The position numbers and the translations under genes were made by a program. 64,000 nucleotides of DNA. It comes from Tipula vernalis (lineage: Eukaryota > Arthropoda > Insecta > Diptera > Tipulidae). The stretch covers positions 248,554,764 to 248,618,763 of the forward strand of contig OY282559.1 in the NCBI GenBank assembly GCA_958295665.1. Reading direction: 5' to 3'. Position 1 is the first letter of the stretch. Each line of letters starts with the position of its first letter. The notes beneath the pieces were generated by a model. It worked only from the letters and a program-made list of their open reading frames with translations, was not told the DNA's origin and ran no database searches. Shown one piece after another: positions 54,452-64,000 of the stretch.

Positions 54452-55025
54452 ATTATTTATTTATTTATTTATTTATTACCAGCACTAACAAATAGCATAG
54501 GTTACAATACCAATAATTTTGTATATAAAAAAGTGTTACAAATTATTATTTCGAATACGACTCTTAAAAAGATCCCTTGAAATGTTAAAATCGAAAAGTT
54601 CTGAATATTGGTCAAAATATTTTGACGTACGCGCGACCGGTTCATCAATTCCATAATTCGTACGATAAAAAGCAATACTCAGTCTTAACTGGCGTGGACG
54701 AAGAATTCTCTTAGGAACGTAAAATGAATATAAGTCAAGCAATACCGGGCAATCAACCTTAGAAAAAATTATATCCCGAGCAAATACAGCATGAATCATC
54801 TCTCTTCTGAATTCAAGACTACGAATTTCAAAAGTGTACAACGACCGGCATAAGAAGGTAAACTAAATCCTGAAGTTGACCTTGGAAGTCTTCGGAGGGC
54901 AAATTTTAAGAACTTTTTTTGAATCCGCTCAATACGATCACTAAAGATTTTATAACCAGAACTCCAGATAACTACAGCGTATTCCAAAATAGGTCTAACA
55001 AAAGCAGTACCTAACAAAAGCAGTA
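54452..55025 (-). mobile_element. Nested 3' fragment of another LINE
   Basis: Minus strand. AFVRPILEYAVVIWSSGYKI, then FSDRIERIQKKFLKFALRR, SLPSYAGRCTLLKF and, after a shift, SLEFRREMIHAVFARDIIFS, the RT thumb/C-terminal part of a jockey-group LINE without RNase H. Its 3' end is a short (TAAA/ATAA)n tail (54451-54478 on the plus strand as TTTATTTATTTATT). At the 5' truncation CTAACAAAAGCAGTA occurs twice in tandem (54995-55009, 55011-55025). It splits the Cys/His finger of the host LINE between CGC and HCLTGRHA. Confidence 0.8.
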
Positions 55026-55260
55026 ACGAAGCACTGTCTCACAGGGAGGCATGCGAGTAGACTTGGTGTCTTCTCACATGACTACTGCCGTAGTTGCGAG
55101 GACGAAGGGGAGGAAGAGACAGTACTTGATCTTCTTTGCACCTGCCCTCGTCTGGCACGAAACAGACTAAAGTTTCTAGGGGCACTCCTCTTCAAGGACC
55201 TGATGGACCTCTGTAGGATGAACGTCAGGAGTATCCAGCGATTTGTTAACAGCTCAAAAT
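55026..55260 (+). pseudogene. LINE C-terminal Cys/His finger
   Basis: HCLTGRHASRLGVFSHDYCR continues SCEDEGEEETVLDLLCTCPR, LARNRLKFLGALLFKDLMDL, ending SIQRFVNSSK and a stop at 55258-55260. The C-x2-C ... H/L-x-C-x-C pattern after RNase H is seen in I/LOA-type LINEs. The part upstream of HCLTG was separated by the nested element. Confidence 0.75.
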
Positions 55261-55369
55261 AGTTCCAATGAGTTGGAGGAAACTGCGGACCAAGACAGCT
55301 TCACGGAACGAAGCCCTTAGAACTAGAGCAGCTGAATTAATAAAGTAAACAACTTGGAGCTAACCAATG

Positions 55370-58300
55370 GGCTATACTTCACAAATAGTTAACAACAATT
55401 AATACAGATAAATTACTAGATATTCAGTTTAACAGTCACAAACTTCATAATCACACCCAAAAGATTACTCGGGAATAGCGCGCGAAAAATAAGTTTCAAA
55501 AATGCTAGCCCATTAATCTAGAAAATGTAAAAACTAAAATTAAATTTAAAAAATTCTCATAGGCTAGCAAAATCTTTCTAGAAATTATTCAAATTTGTAA
55601 TGATTTCCAATGGCCAGTGGTAACCTGATTATTAGTTTTTCATTCACTATATTCATTTTAATATTTTTAATTTGTTACAAACGAAGAGTAACGATGAAGC
55701 AAGGCTTTTAAGAGAACCACTTTAGCAAACAAACTAATTTATTCCCGATAAAATCATAATTTATTTTGGTCATTTTATGTTCATACTTCATTTGTTAATC
55801 GCATAAAATTAAAACGATATCGTATCGTAAAATCGCAATATTCTGACCACATATAACTTTATACTAAACGCTTATCAGGATATAACAATCTTGTACCATA
55901 CGACTTATAGTTAATCATTTAGTTTTTAACAAATTACTCCGTCCCAAAATAATTACGAATCTACAAACATGCATATGTATATATGGTATGTAGGAGTTTA
56001 CGTCTATACTCTACCCTATTGCAAGTACATAAACCAAATCCCAATTTTAATCCTTTACCAAAAATTAACTAAAAAATATTATGAAAAAAATAGTAATAAC
56101 ATAACCCAAATCTTGAAGGATAAAGAGAATTAAAAGGAAAAAAAGGAACTTGAACGCGTGTCCATTCTACAATACAACTGTATCTATTGAATTTGATGAA
56201 GTTGTATGTTGTTTGAGTAAATATGCCTTACATACATACACTGTGCAATAATGATAATAAAAGGGGAATGGTTATGATAGAAAAATTCGTAAATTTAGGA
56301 AAAGGATATACAGTCAAGTATATAAGGATATAAAAATAAATAAATTTATATTTATACACATTTTGCCACTACAAGCCCATAGAATAATAAATAAATGATT
56401 GTCTGAGGTATTGTTCGATCATGGGCATTGTATTTGATGAAACTTTCGAAATTTAGTTGTTTAAAAAATAAAAGCATCACCCTGTAAATATCTAATATGT
56501 AAAAGTACTTATCTTTCTTATAGTATGGTATAAAGACGTATTATAATATTAAAAAATATAAAATATTTATTTATGTTTTTGTTCCAAACTCTTAATAATT
56601 TGACCCAACCATTTACATTTTGGTGGTTTAAATTTGTTTGCCTGAGAATATTTAACTAAAAGCAACATGAAAAGAGAATTGTCTTCTTAAAACTTCCGCA
56701 AATGTGTAGTAATGAGCGGTTAATTTGCAATCGTTGATCTAAAAGATTATGTTTGGTTGCTTAAGCTTGCACGATCCTAAAACGTATTAAATTTGTAATA
56801 ATTGTAAGACTAATATTTAAATATTTACATGTATACCTCGTTTAACGCTGATTGCGGAATGCATGTGACATTTTGTACAAAAAGTTTAATATAAGCTCTT
56901 AAAAAAAATTAAAATGAATTGCTTTCAAGGCGATTTAAATGTTTCCTATATTAACATCATTTATGTACTAAACAATTCTTACTCAAATTTGTCCTTCTAC
57001 AAGAATGCCAGCCTTTACTAGCTATAATTAATTATGAGAATGAGAAAAGGAACAAACTTTAGGAACAAATTTTGAGTTACTTTATGTTAATTCTAAGTTT
57101 GAGATTTTAATTGTTTTTTGAAATCGAAATGTTTTTTGAATATTAAATTCTGACATATGTTTATGGAAATTAATTATGCAATTCTAAGAATTTTGAAATT
57201 GTCTATTCAATTTTTTGATATTTTGTAGAAGAATTTTAAGGCTGCAGGAAATAAAACCCCATTGAAATAACTCCCCAAACCATAAATGAACTATGTCTCG
57301 AATAGTATGTACTATTAAAATGAAATTAATCCACAACGTTTGGGAAATTATTTTGCTACATTTGAAGATTTAGTTTATATGCTGAGTTGGGAATATATTT
57401 CATTATGAAAGTATTCCCTAAATATCGGCACCCCAAAAATTATTTGAGAACTTATTTCACTTTCACTTCACAATGAAAATTTCTTCCATCCTAAATTTCC
57501 ATTTTCCGAAATATTTTAAAATGAAATTTTAAAATATTTTTAAGATACAGCTAAAATCGTTATAAAGCGCTCTCACTATGACGCCAGTTTTCTGCATTCC
57601 GATCGCTATTTTAGGCTATCAACTCCGATTTCTATCGATCGAGTTTAATAAGATCAGCTAAATTAAAGCTGATAAAGTGAAATGGGGTAAGTAGACCCCA
57701 CAATTATTAGTGTGAAGTTTATACTAAAAAAATAACAAAAAGTTACACTGTTAAATTAGCTTTTTTTCCTCCAATTGGAATTTAGATTAGATGAAAAAAG
57801 TTCAAATTTTTGTACCTCTGGATTTTTTAACCCTGCGTATGAAACAGGTTGTTTTCATCATTTTCAGATAGCTGAACCATCTGTTTATCTCGTTAATCAA
57901 TGGCATTCATTTGTGGGGAACCTTACCATATTTCAAAGAATATTAAATTCGACTGATTTTCGATGATTTAAAAAAAAAATTTGCGACAATCCTGGAGATA
58001 TCCCGAAGGTTCCGCACATTTTTTAGAATAGGTAGACTATATAGCTGTCTCTCTCACCAAGCTGATCCATATATTTCACAGAATTTGGAATTTTTAATAA
58101 CGTTGAATGGTTTTAAAAATTGTTGTATCCGAAAAACCTTTTCGGATAGCTTAGTTAAGAAACAGTAATGCCTTTTAGAATATGCAAGCCTTACTACTGG
58201 TTACGTCACTCAATTTATGTAGACAGTTCCATTAATATGATATGATAATTAGTAGGTTTCGTCGATTTACTAATTTTAGTAAGCGAAAGAGCCCCATTGA

Positions 58301-59410
58301 AGCGAAGAACTCAGTTACATTTAACACTTTTTATATGCTGCTGTGAATGTTATCAACCTTCCTGTATTATTCCATGGCTGGCAACTGACTACTTCATGCC
58401 GATTGAATTGATGTGATGATTAGTTTTTCTAACATGTAGAATGGCAGTGGATAAGAAAGAATTTGTATTTTAGTATAGACGAATCACTCCAAGTTATTAG
58501 ATCCCACATGCCGCTGTAATCCTCAAATACACTATGTTACATGCAGACAACTGTGCTGAAAAATAAAAACAAGTCAGCTTTCAACAACAAAGGGGTTAAA
58601 ATCGGAAATACATATCCTAAATTTGTGACAACTGCCAATCCGTGTTTTATCCAGCTGGGGTGTATTCAACACCAGCTAATCCATTCGTCTACATTCTGTA
58701 TAAATTATATGTTTTATTATTCTTTCGTATGTATGTTTAATTATTCTATCTTTAGTTTATACATCAATTAATTTAATTACCATAAATTGATTGATTTGAT
58801 TTCAAATGTACGATCACGCGCTACGCAAGTCTCCCGTATTATAAATGCGAATACCACAACACCACTACCCATGTTACAACACGACACCATTCTTCATGAA
58901 GCCAAACCCCGTAAAAAAAGGCGCCACATCATCGATAATCACATAAGTCTAAATAGTGTGATATCCGCCCCTGGCCAGGCAGCCATCGTACACCCTTTTT
59001 CCATATAACAACATCGAGGGATGGGATAGGCTTATTAGTAGGGACAGACTCGACCCGGTTGCAGACACCAAAGCGATCGATAGTTAGTGTTTTTTTATGA
59101 CAGCACAATCACAACACAATTTTCTGGTGCCGCAAGTTCTTTTTCTGAAAGGCTGAAAACAACTATTATTATTCCCTCCACCATTTTATCCATCGGCGGT
59201 TGTGAGGGGGGGGCGAGATTTCGTTCCATCATTATGTTCCCATGCGGTAATCCAAATTTGTACTAACTGTAGCTAGTGTTGCTTGACGTTGTTGTTGAAA
59301 ATCGTTGCGTCCCTGCTGTCCCTGTTACTCGCCCCCCAATTAATTTAATTACCATAAATGATAACAAATGTCATTATTGTTATTTTTTGTTGTATTTAGT
59401 TGGTCATTGA
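55370..59410. other. Long AT-rich stretch, nothing firm
   Basis: Open frames at 57775-57966, 58541-58771 and 58787-59008 carry no recognised domain. The last (PRKKRRHIIDNHIS...) lies in a less AT-rich block (58800-59340) with a short G run (GGGGGGG near 59209) that may be host sequence around the BEL insertion. Confidence 0.5.
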
Positions 59411-59419
59411 ACTCTATTG

Positions 59420-59829
59420 TGTTATAAATTATTTATAGTCAAAGCTTAGCGGTAATTGTCAATTTTTGTAATAGATGTCATTAATAAGAGCAAGTTGATG
59501 TTGTATAAAAAAAATATATAAGCTTTGAAAAAAGTTAAGTTATTAAGGCAATAAGGACAGTTCGCATAGAAACATTGTAAAGAAAAGATCAAAACTAAAT
59601 TAAACATTAAAAATAAAGAAACTTGTCTAGAATAATCGACATTGTCTAATTAATTTATCTCGCCATTTTGGAAATAAAATTTTTTTTAAGTGGTTTACAA
59701 TTGAGGCTAGACAAGTTCGTTGATTTTTTCAAGAAATATATCGCGAGTGTAATTGAAATAGGTTCCCTTTTAAGAAATTCAAAAAGACGGTCTTAAAAGG
59801 GTAAAATTGTGCAAACGCTCGCTGTAACA
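59420..59829 (+). repeat. Probable 5' LTR (410 bp)
   Basis: Starts TGTTATAAATT and ends GCTGTAACA, giving TGTTA/TAACA inverted termini. A TATA-like GTATAAAAAAAATATATAAG lies near 59500 and AATAAA near 59612, in proper order. It ends one base before the primer-binding site. The left boundary is inferred from the terminal inversion only; a second LTR for comparison is outside the window. Confidence 0.65.
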
Positions 59830-59830
59830 T

Positions 59831-59847
59831 TGGTCCTTCGAGCCGGA
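59831..59847 (+). promoter_or_regulatory. Primer-binding site, tRNA-Tyr type
   Basis: TGGTCCTTCGAGCCGGA is the exact reverse complement of TCCGGCTCGAAGGACCA, the conserved 3' end (with CCA) of eukaryotic tRNA-Tyr as I know it. It starts one base after the LTR. It would prime minus-strand cDNA synthesis. Confidence 0.85.
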
Positions 59848-60138
59848 TCTGTGGAAAAATCAACCAATATTACAACAATATATTTGTGATTCGAAGATTA
59901 AGACGGATGATATTAGTATCGATCGAGGAGCCACACATCAGATAAGTACCACATTTTTAATAAAGAGATAATATATAATAATTGATTGAAATTTGAATGT
60001 GCATTGTGATAACCCAATACGTCGTAAAGTAATAAATTTGTTTCACTGAGAATTTGGTGCGTATTGTAAAACAGTAAAACTATTCGAATCAAAAAACAGA
60101 ATTTCACGTGGTACCAACGAGAGGCTAAATGAAGTGAA

Positions 60139-60990
60139 ATGGAGGCATTAAAAAAGACTCGAGAGAACATTAAAGATTGTATGTAGAGAATTCTTGCTTT
60201 TATTACCATTAATCCCGATGCCAATGAATTATTCCAGGTCAGACTATCGCATGCGCAAGATCTTCTTGAGCAGTTTACAAGTGTAGAAAACAAAATGTTC
60301 AAACTAGAAGAAAATGAGGCTTCAGAGATCGCTGAATTCGAGGAAGATTATTATAGCGCTGTATCATTCTTGAATGCACGAATACGTAAACTGTCTGTTA
60401 AAGAGACCACGGATAACCTGGCTCATAATAATAAACTAAATGCTTCACAACAGCAATTTGGGGATATACGACTACCAAAGATTTGCATTCCAACATTCTC
60501 CGGTGACTACATGCAGTGGCAATCATTCTTTGATGTATATTCGATTACTATACATGAGAAGGAAGGTCTTACAGCAACTCAGAAATTCCAGTACCTTAAG
60601 AGCTTGCTAAAGGGGGAAGCGGAATCATTAATAAGGAATTTTAGTATTACCGAGGCCAACTATTATGAAGCTTTCCAACGATTGTGTAACAGATATGATC
60701 GGAAACCACATACGGTTTCAGCTTTTATTAAAACCTTCATGGAAAAGGCGAGTATTAATCATGCTACCGCATCAAACATTCGTAAGCTTATGGATACTTC
60801 CGACGAAGTAATAAGAGGACTAAAGGCACTTGGGCCAGAGGCAGAGAAGCGCGATCCATGCCTTCTTTACATTGTTTTGAATAAACTAGATGAGGAAACC
60901 AGAAACCAATGGGCTTTAAGTACAACCGAAACTGAGTTCCCCACATTTGATGAGCTGATAAACTTTCGGCGAAACACACTGATGCGTTAG
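60139..60990 (+). pseudogene. BEL/Pao gag
   Basis: ATG at 60139 (MEALKKTRENIKDCM), then an in-frame TAG at 60184-60186. The frame stays open to 60990. A coiled N-terminal part (SHAQDLLEQFTSVENKMFKL) is followed by the BEL gag core: LPKICIPTFSGDYMQWQSFF, KEGLTATQKFQYLKSLLKGE, SLIRNFSITEANYYEAFQRL, HTVSAFIKTF, DPCLLYIVLNKLDEETRNQW. This is the DUF1759-type retroelement gag layout. A one-base loss near 60975 shifts into the zinc-knuckle frame. Confidence 0.88.
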
Positions 60991-60999
60991 AATCACTTG

Positions 61000-61655
61000 G
61001 CTCACATATGAGGAAGGCCCCGCACAAAAATTCGACTAAAATGGTATTCGCAACCAACAAGAAACCCATGTCAAACCAGTTTAGTTGTCCATTATGCCAG
61101 GAAGATCATAAGATATTTATGTGTGCTCGGCTAAAGGAAATGAATATTAGCGAAAGATTAGAGTATCTCAAAATATCATGTAGATGGTTCAATTGTATAA
61201 GTGGTACTTATCGAGTGACGGATTGCAGAGTTAAAACCCGATGTCAAATTTGCCATCGAAAACACAGCACCTTGATTCATTCCGATAAAGAGCTTAAAAT
61301 CACTCCAGATATGCAAAATGGTCAAGAAGCTTCAAATACAAAGGTGGCAAGCATATCACAAAATTATAAAACGGATTGTGAGTCGTTAACTACTATTTTA
61401 CCAACTGCTGTTGTGCTAATCAAGGGCCAGGATAACTCGTTTATCAAGAGTAGAGCGTTGTTGGATACATGTTCGCAAGCTTCATTTATTTCCGAAGCAC
61501 TAGTCCAGAAATTAAAGCTACCCAAAAGAAATGGGCGAGTGTTGATTGAAGGACTTGGTCGAGAAAAAGTTGGGCAGTCAAAGGGGATAACTGAGATTAC
61601 AATCTCTTCAAAAGAAAGCAAGAATGAAGAAATGTCTCAAGAGTGGCAAAATTAA
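61000..61655 (+). pseudogene. BEL/Pao zinc knuckles and aspartic protease
   Basis: From DALESLGSHM (about 60980, after the shift). CPLCQEDHKIFMC (61087) is a C-x2-C-x3-H-x4-C knuckle. The next one is damaged (expected Cys is Trp, His is Tyr: RWFNCISGTYRVTDC), followed by CQICHRKHSTLIH. The protease spans about 61400-61600 (AVVLIKGQDNSFIKSRALLD, then TCSQASFI), where the usual D-S-G is D-T-C, so the active-site glycine is lost. Ends at a stop (61653-61655). The region up to the RT is shortened. Confidence 0.82.
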
Positions 61656-61702
61656 TTTGCCAAACAAACTAGTGGTAGTAGAAACTGATTTTAGTTGGAT
61701 TC

Positions 61703-62662
61703 TTGCGGGAACACCACATGCGTATGTTCTGGGAAATAGAGGAAATCCTTAAGAAACCAAGGGAAACTACTGATGACAACAGATGTGAAGAATTATTCAA
61801 GGCCACAACCTTTCGTAGAACCGACATGAAGTTCACAGTGAGACTGCCATTTCGAACACCAGCCGTGCTGTTAGGTTCTTCATATCGTCAGGCACTCAGT
61901 AGGTTACATTCAATGGAACGCAAGTTTAAACGCAATGCAGAGTTTCAGGCACTGTACGTTCAATTCATGGAGGAATATGAACGGCTAGGGCACACGAAAT
62001 ATATATCAGGTCCTCCCGATCAGAAGTTGTACTACCTACCACATCACGGTGTGGAGAAAGCTTCCAGTTCAACTACAAAATTACGAGTAGTTTTTGATGG
62101 GTCAACGAAATCGCAAAGCGGAGTATCCATAAACGTTGTGCTCATGACTGGGCCTTCAGTACAATCAGCTCTAGTGGAAATCCTTATACGCTTCAGGCAA
62201 CACGCTTTCGTGGTCACGGGTGATGTGGAAAAAATGTATAGACAAGTGTGGGTCTCTGAAAAGGATAGTGAACTGCAAAACATCTTATGGCGTCCACACT
62301 CCAATGCACCAGTGCGTAGATATTGTTTAAAGACCGTTACTTATGGTACGGCGTCAGCTGCTTATTTAGCTACTCGAAGTTTAGTGGAAGTTGCCAGAAA
62401 CATCCAATCAGAATTTCCAAAAGCTGCTAAATCAATCGAAGAGGACACCTATGTTGACGATCTAATAACGGGAGCAAATACTATCGAAAAATTGCAGGAT
62501 TTAATTATCGCCATCCGAAACTGTCTAGAAGAGCACGGGTTTCACCTTCGAAAGTTTTTATCCAATGGTGTGGAAATTCTAAGATGTTTAGGAGAACAAT
62601 GTAATTTAATGTCGAAACCTATAAATAATAAAGAAGATACAAAAATTTTAAGTCTTTCTTAG
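61703..62662 (+). pseudogene. BEL/Pao reverse transcriptase
   Basis: Opens in frame after the protease break. MRMFWEIEEILKKPRE...CEELF is the pre-RT segment, then FTVRLPFRTPAVLLGSSYRQ, the palm SSTTKLRVVFDGSTKSQSGV, VVTGDVEKMYRQVWVSEKD (first Asp), RYCLKTVTYGTASAAYLATR, and EDTYVDDLITGANTIEKL (YVDD box). All catalytic residues are intact. Terminates at TAG 62660-62662, where the conserved sequence has Trp (LxW), so a single TGG-to-TAG change separates it from the next block. Confidence 0.9.
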
Positions 62663-63844
62663 AATCAAGTTGAAGATACATTCGGGTTTACTTCCAGCTT
62701 ACCAGAGAGCAGCCGCCATACAAAGCGAACCTTATTATCCGAAGCCAGCAAAAACTTTGATCCACTAGGGTGGTTATCTCCATTAACAATTAGAGTCAAA
62801 ATCTTGTTTCAAGCTCTTTGGGTCAGAAACATAGAATGGGATGACGAGCTTCCGGAGGATATATTAGAAGAATGGCTCAAAATAAGGCACGAATATTCGA
62901 TGATTGCACAAATTAAGGTTCAAAGGTGGATCAAGACAACAACCAAATTCACGCTTCATGGATTCAGTGACGCTAGCGAAAATGCGTATGTAGTTGCAGT
63001 ATATTGTGTTGCTGAGGGATATTCTACTTTGATTGCGGTGAAATCGAAGGTCGCTCCAGTGAAACAATTAAGTATCCCTCGCTTAGAGTTATTAGGAGCA
63101 TTGTTGCTAAGCAAATTAATGACACTGATTGAAAGGGCTAGCACAATGGGAATATCGCAAAAGGTTCTATGGACGGATTCACAAATTGTGTTAGATTGGA
63201 TTTCGGCACATTCAGGAAGATGGTCAACATTTATCGGAAATCGCACAAGTGAAATCATCGATGCTTATCCACGAAAACATTGGCGGTACATACCGCCAAA
63301 ACTTAATCCAGCTGATCTAGCTTCCCGCGGTATTCCGGTAGAAGAGCTGGCAAATAGTACATTGTGGTGGAGTGGTCCTACCCTAATTATTAATCCAGAT
63401 CTATGGCCAATACCATCGGAAACAGACACCGTTACTGAGTTTGAAATAAAATCCTCAATTTTTAAAGCTACAATGACAACCGAAACGTTATTTGATGTCA
63501 TTATATATATTAATAAGTTTTCTTGCTTTTTCAGAATGACGAAGGTTTTGGCACTTATACTAACATTTGTAGATAACGTTAAAGCAAGGAAGCAAGGAAA
63601 CATTATCAACAGCAATATGCGAGAACAGTTGCTGATGGCGGAACGACTCCTCATTAAAGCTGTTCAAAATGCAGAATTTAAAGCCGAGATCAAACAACTC
63701 AAGGCAGACAATCCGATTCCAAATTCTAGCTCCATTCTCAGTCTAAATGCGTTTTTAGATGATGATGGTATAATTCGAGTAGGTGGAAGGATCCAGAAGT
63801 CTCTCGCTCCATTCGACCCTACCATTCCAAGTTGTCCAGAGTAA
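62663..63844 (+). pseudogene. BEL/Pao RNase H and start of integrase
   Basis: The same frame continues after the TAG. NFDPLGWLSPLTIRVKILFQ, the BEL connection domain, then FTLHGFSDASENAYVVAVYC (Asp), LSIPRLELLGALLLSKLMTL (Glu), SQKVLWTDSQIVLDWISAHS (Asp), IPPKLNPADLASRGIPVEEL (Asp). A linker and IRVGGRIQKSLAPFD follow, the start of the integrase zinc-binding domain. A small deletion near 63828 leads to a stop at 63842-63844. Confidence 0.9.
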
Positions 63845-64000
63845 TTGTCGAACATACGCACGTCACCTATTATCATGCTGGAGTCACTATACTAACAAGC
63901 CTTGTCAAACGAAAATATTGGATTGTCAAAGCACGACTAATTGTCCGACGAATAGTACGCAGCCGTGTTACCTGTATAAGATATAGTCCACTCAAAGAAA
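63828..64000 (+). pseudogene. BEL/Pao integrase N-terminus (runs off window)
   Basis: In the next frame: KLSRVIVEHTHVTYYHAGVT then RKYWIVKARLIVRRIVRSRV and TCIRY. This shows the H-x-H ... H and C (first Cys replaced by Arg, RSRVTC for R.CVTC) of the H2C2 zinc-binding domain. The catalytic core lies beyond 64000. Confidence 0.8.

Larger units (their letters stand above)
52140..55360 (+). mobile_element. LINE, 5'-truncated, same family as 39-41 kb
   Basis: Plus strand. Collinear remains of the region before the RT (52140-52600), RT (52530-53700), linker, RNase H (53900-54250), a C-terminal Cys/His finger (55026-55260) and a short 3' end to about 55360. It is interrupted by a second LINE fragment at 54452-55025. 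Shares AACAGCTCAAAAT..TTCCAATGAGTTGGAGGA at the 3' end with the minus-strand copy. Confidence 0.85.
59420..64000 (+). mobile_element. BEL/Pao retrotransposon, 5' two thirds
   Basis: The order is 5' LTR, tRNA-Tyr-type primer site, leader, gag with zinc knuckles, protease, RT, RNase H, and the N-terminal zinc-binding segment of integrase, running off the window at 64000. Coding damage is limited to a few stops and one-base shifts, so this is the best-preserved retroelement here. Orientation is opposite to the older BEL remnant at 46.7-49.7 kb. Confidence 0.9.

Noticed and set aside
57775..59008. Frames at 57775-57966, 58541-58771 and 58787-59008 as host exons
   Set aside because: No recognised domains or consistent splice borders; reported only as unassigned sequence.
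1..64000. tRNA or rRNA genes, bacterial operons, integrons or prophage
   Set aside because: No cloverleaf or box A/B pattern was noticed and no prokaryotic gene order. The tRNA-Tyr-like 17 nt at 59831 is a primer site, antisense to the tRNA and without the rest of it.

Overview
The window reads as AT-rich insect (arthropod) nuclear DNA, made almost entirely of decayed transposable elements separated by non-coding sequence. The evidence is: spliceosomal introns with GT/AG borders, MADF/BESS and Myb/SANT-type proteins, PIF/Harbinger, Merlin, Tc1/mariner and pogo/Tigger DNA transposons, Ty3/gypsy and BEL/Pao LTR elements, and RNase-H-bearing LINEs. Short ATATGTATGTACATATG-like motifs fit a higher fly, but this is only an impression. 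I see no operon, tRNA, rRNA, CRISPR or prokaryotic feature, and no gene I can confidently call an ordinary conserved host gene.

Layout. 0-2.2 kb: gypsy pol remnant, 16-17 bp tandem repeats with inverted counterparts, a hairpin. 5.2-8.3 kb: a candidate LTR, an internally deleted Tc1 element with TIRs, and a second Tc1-like element on the minus strand. 10.4-12.5 kb: a MITE and a 1.7 kb imperfect palindrome. 13.2-14.4 kb: a small spliced gene of an arthropod transposon-like family (best candidate for a still readable gene). 14.7-17.6 kb: gypsy-type gag remnant, a short inverted repeat and a striking 647-bp near-perfect palindrome. 20-25.3 kb: a Harbinger fragment, then a broken multi-exon minus-strand gene or genes interrupted by a complete Merlin element (8-bp target duplication GCGTTTTC) and by a TTAA-flanked MITE. 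26.6-29 kb: a two-gene Harbinger element (MADF protein and nuclease, convergent). 29.3-30.9 kb: two MITE-like repeats. 34.5-38.2 kb: two adjacent Harbinger deletion derivatives in which both convergent genes have lost their 3' ends. 39.2-40.8 kb: an internally deleted LINE. 41.7 kb: a 42-bp minisatellite. 45.6-49.7 kb: Tigger and BEL/Pao remnants. 50.2-52 kb: direct repeats and two internally deleted mariner-group transposases. 52.1-55.4 kb: a second, 5'-truncated copy of the same LINE family, with another LINE nested in it. 59.4-64 kb: the 5' two thirds of a comparatively young BEL/Pao element (LTR, tRNA-Tyr-type primer site, gag, protease, RT, RNase H, start of integrase), cut off by the window edge.

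How the parts relate. Most elements carry stops, frameshifts or internal deletions and should be inactive. A recurring theme is the internal-deletion derivative: both ends kept, middle lost (Tc1, mariner, two Harbingers, LINE). The two Harbinger derivatives keep the 5' halves of two convergent genes, so they show which parts were dispensable for mobilisation in trans. Nested insertions give a relative age order: the minus-strand gene at 21-25 kb is older than the Merlin and the TTAA MITE, and the 52-55 kb LINE is older than the LINE fragment inside it. All assignments are by eye from motifs; no database search was run.
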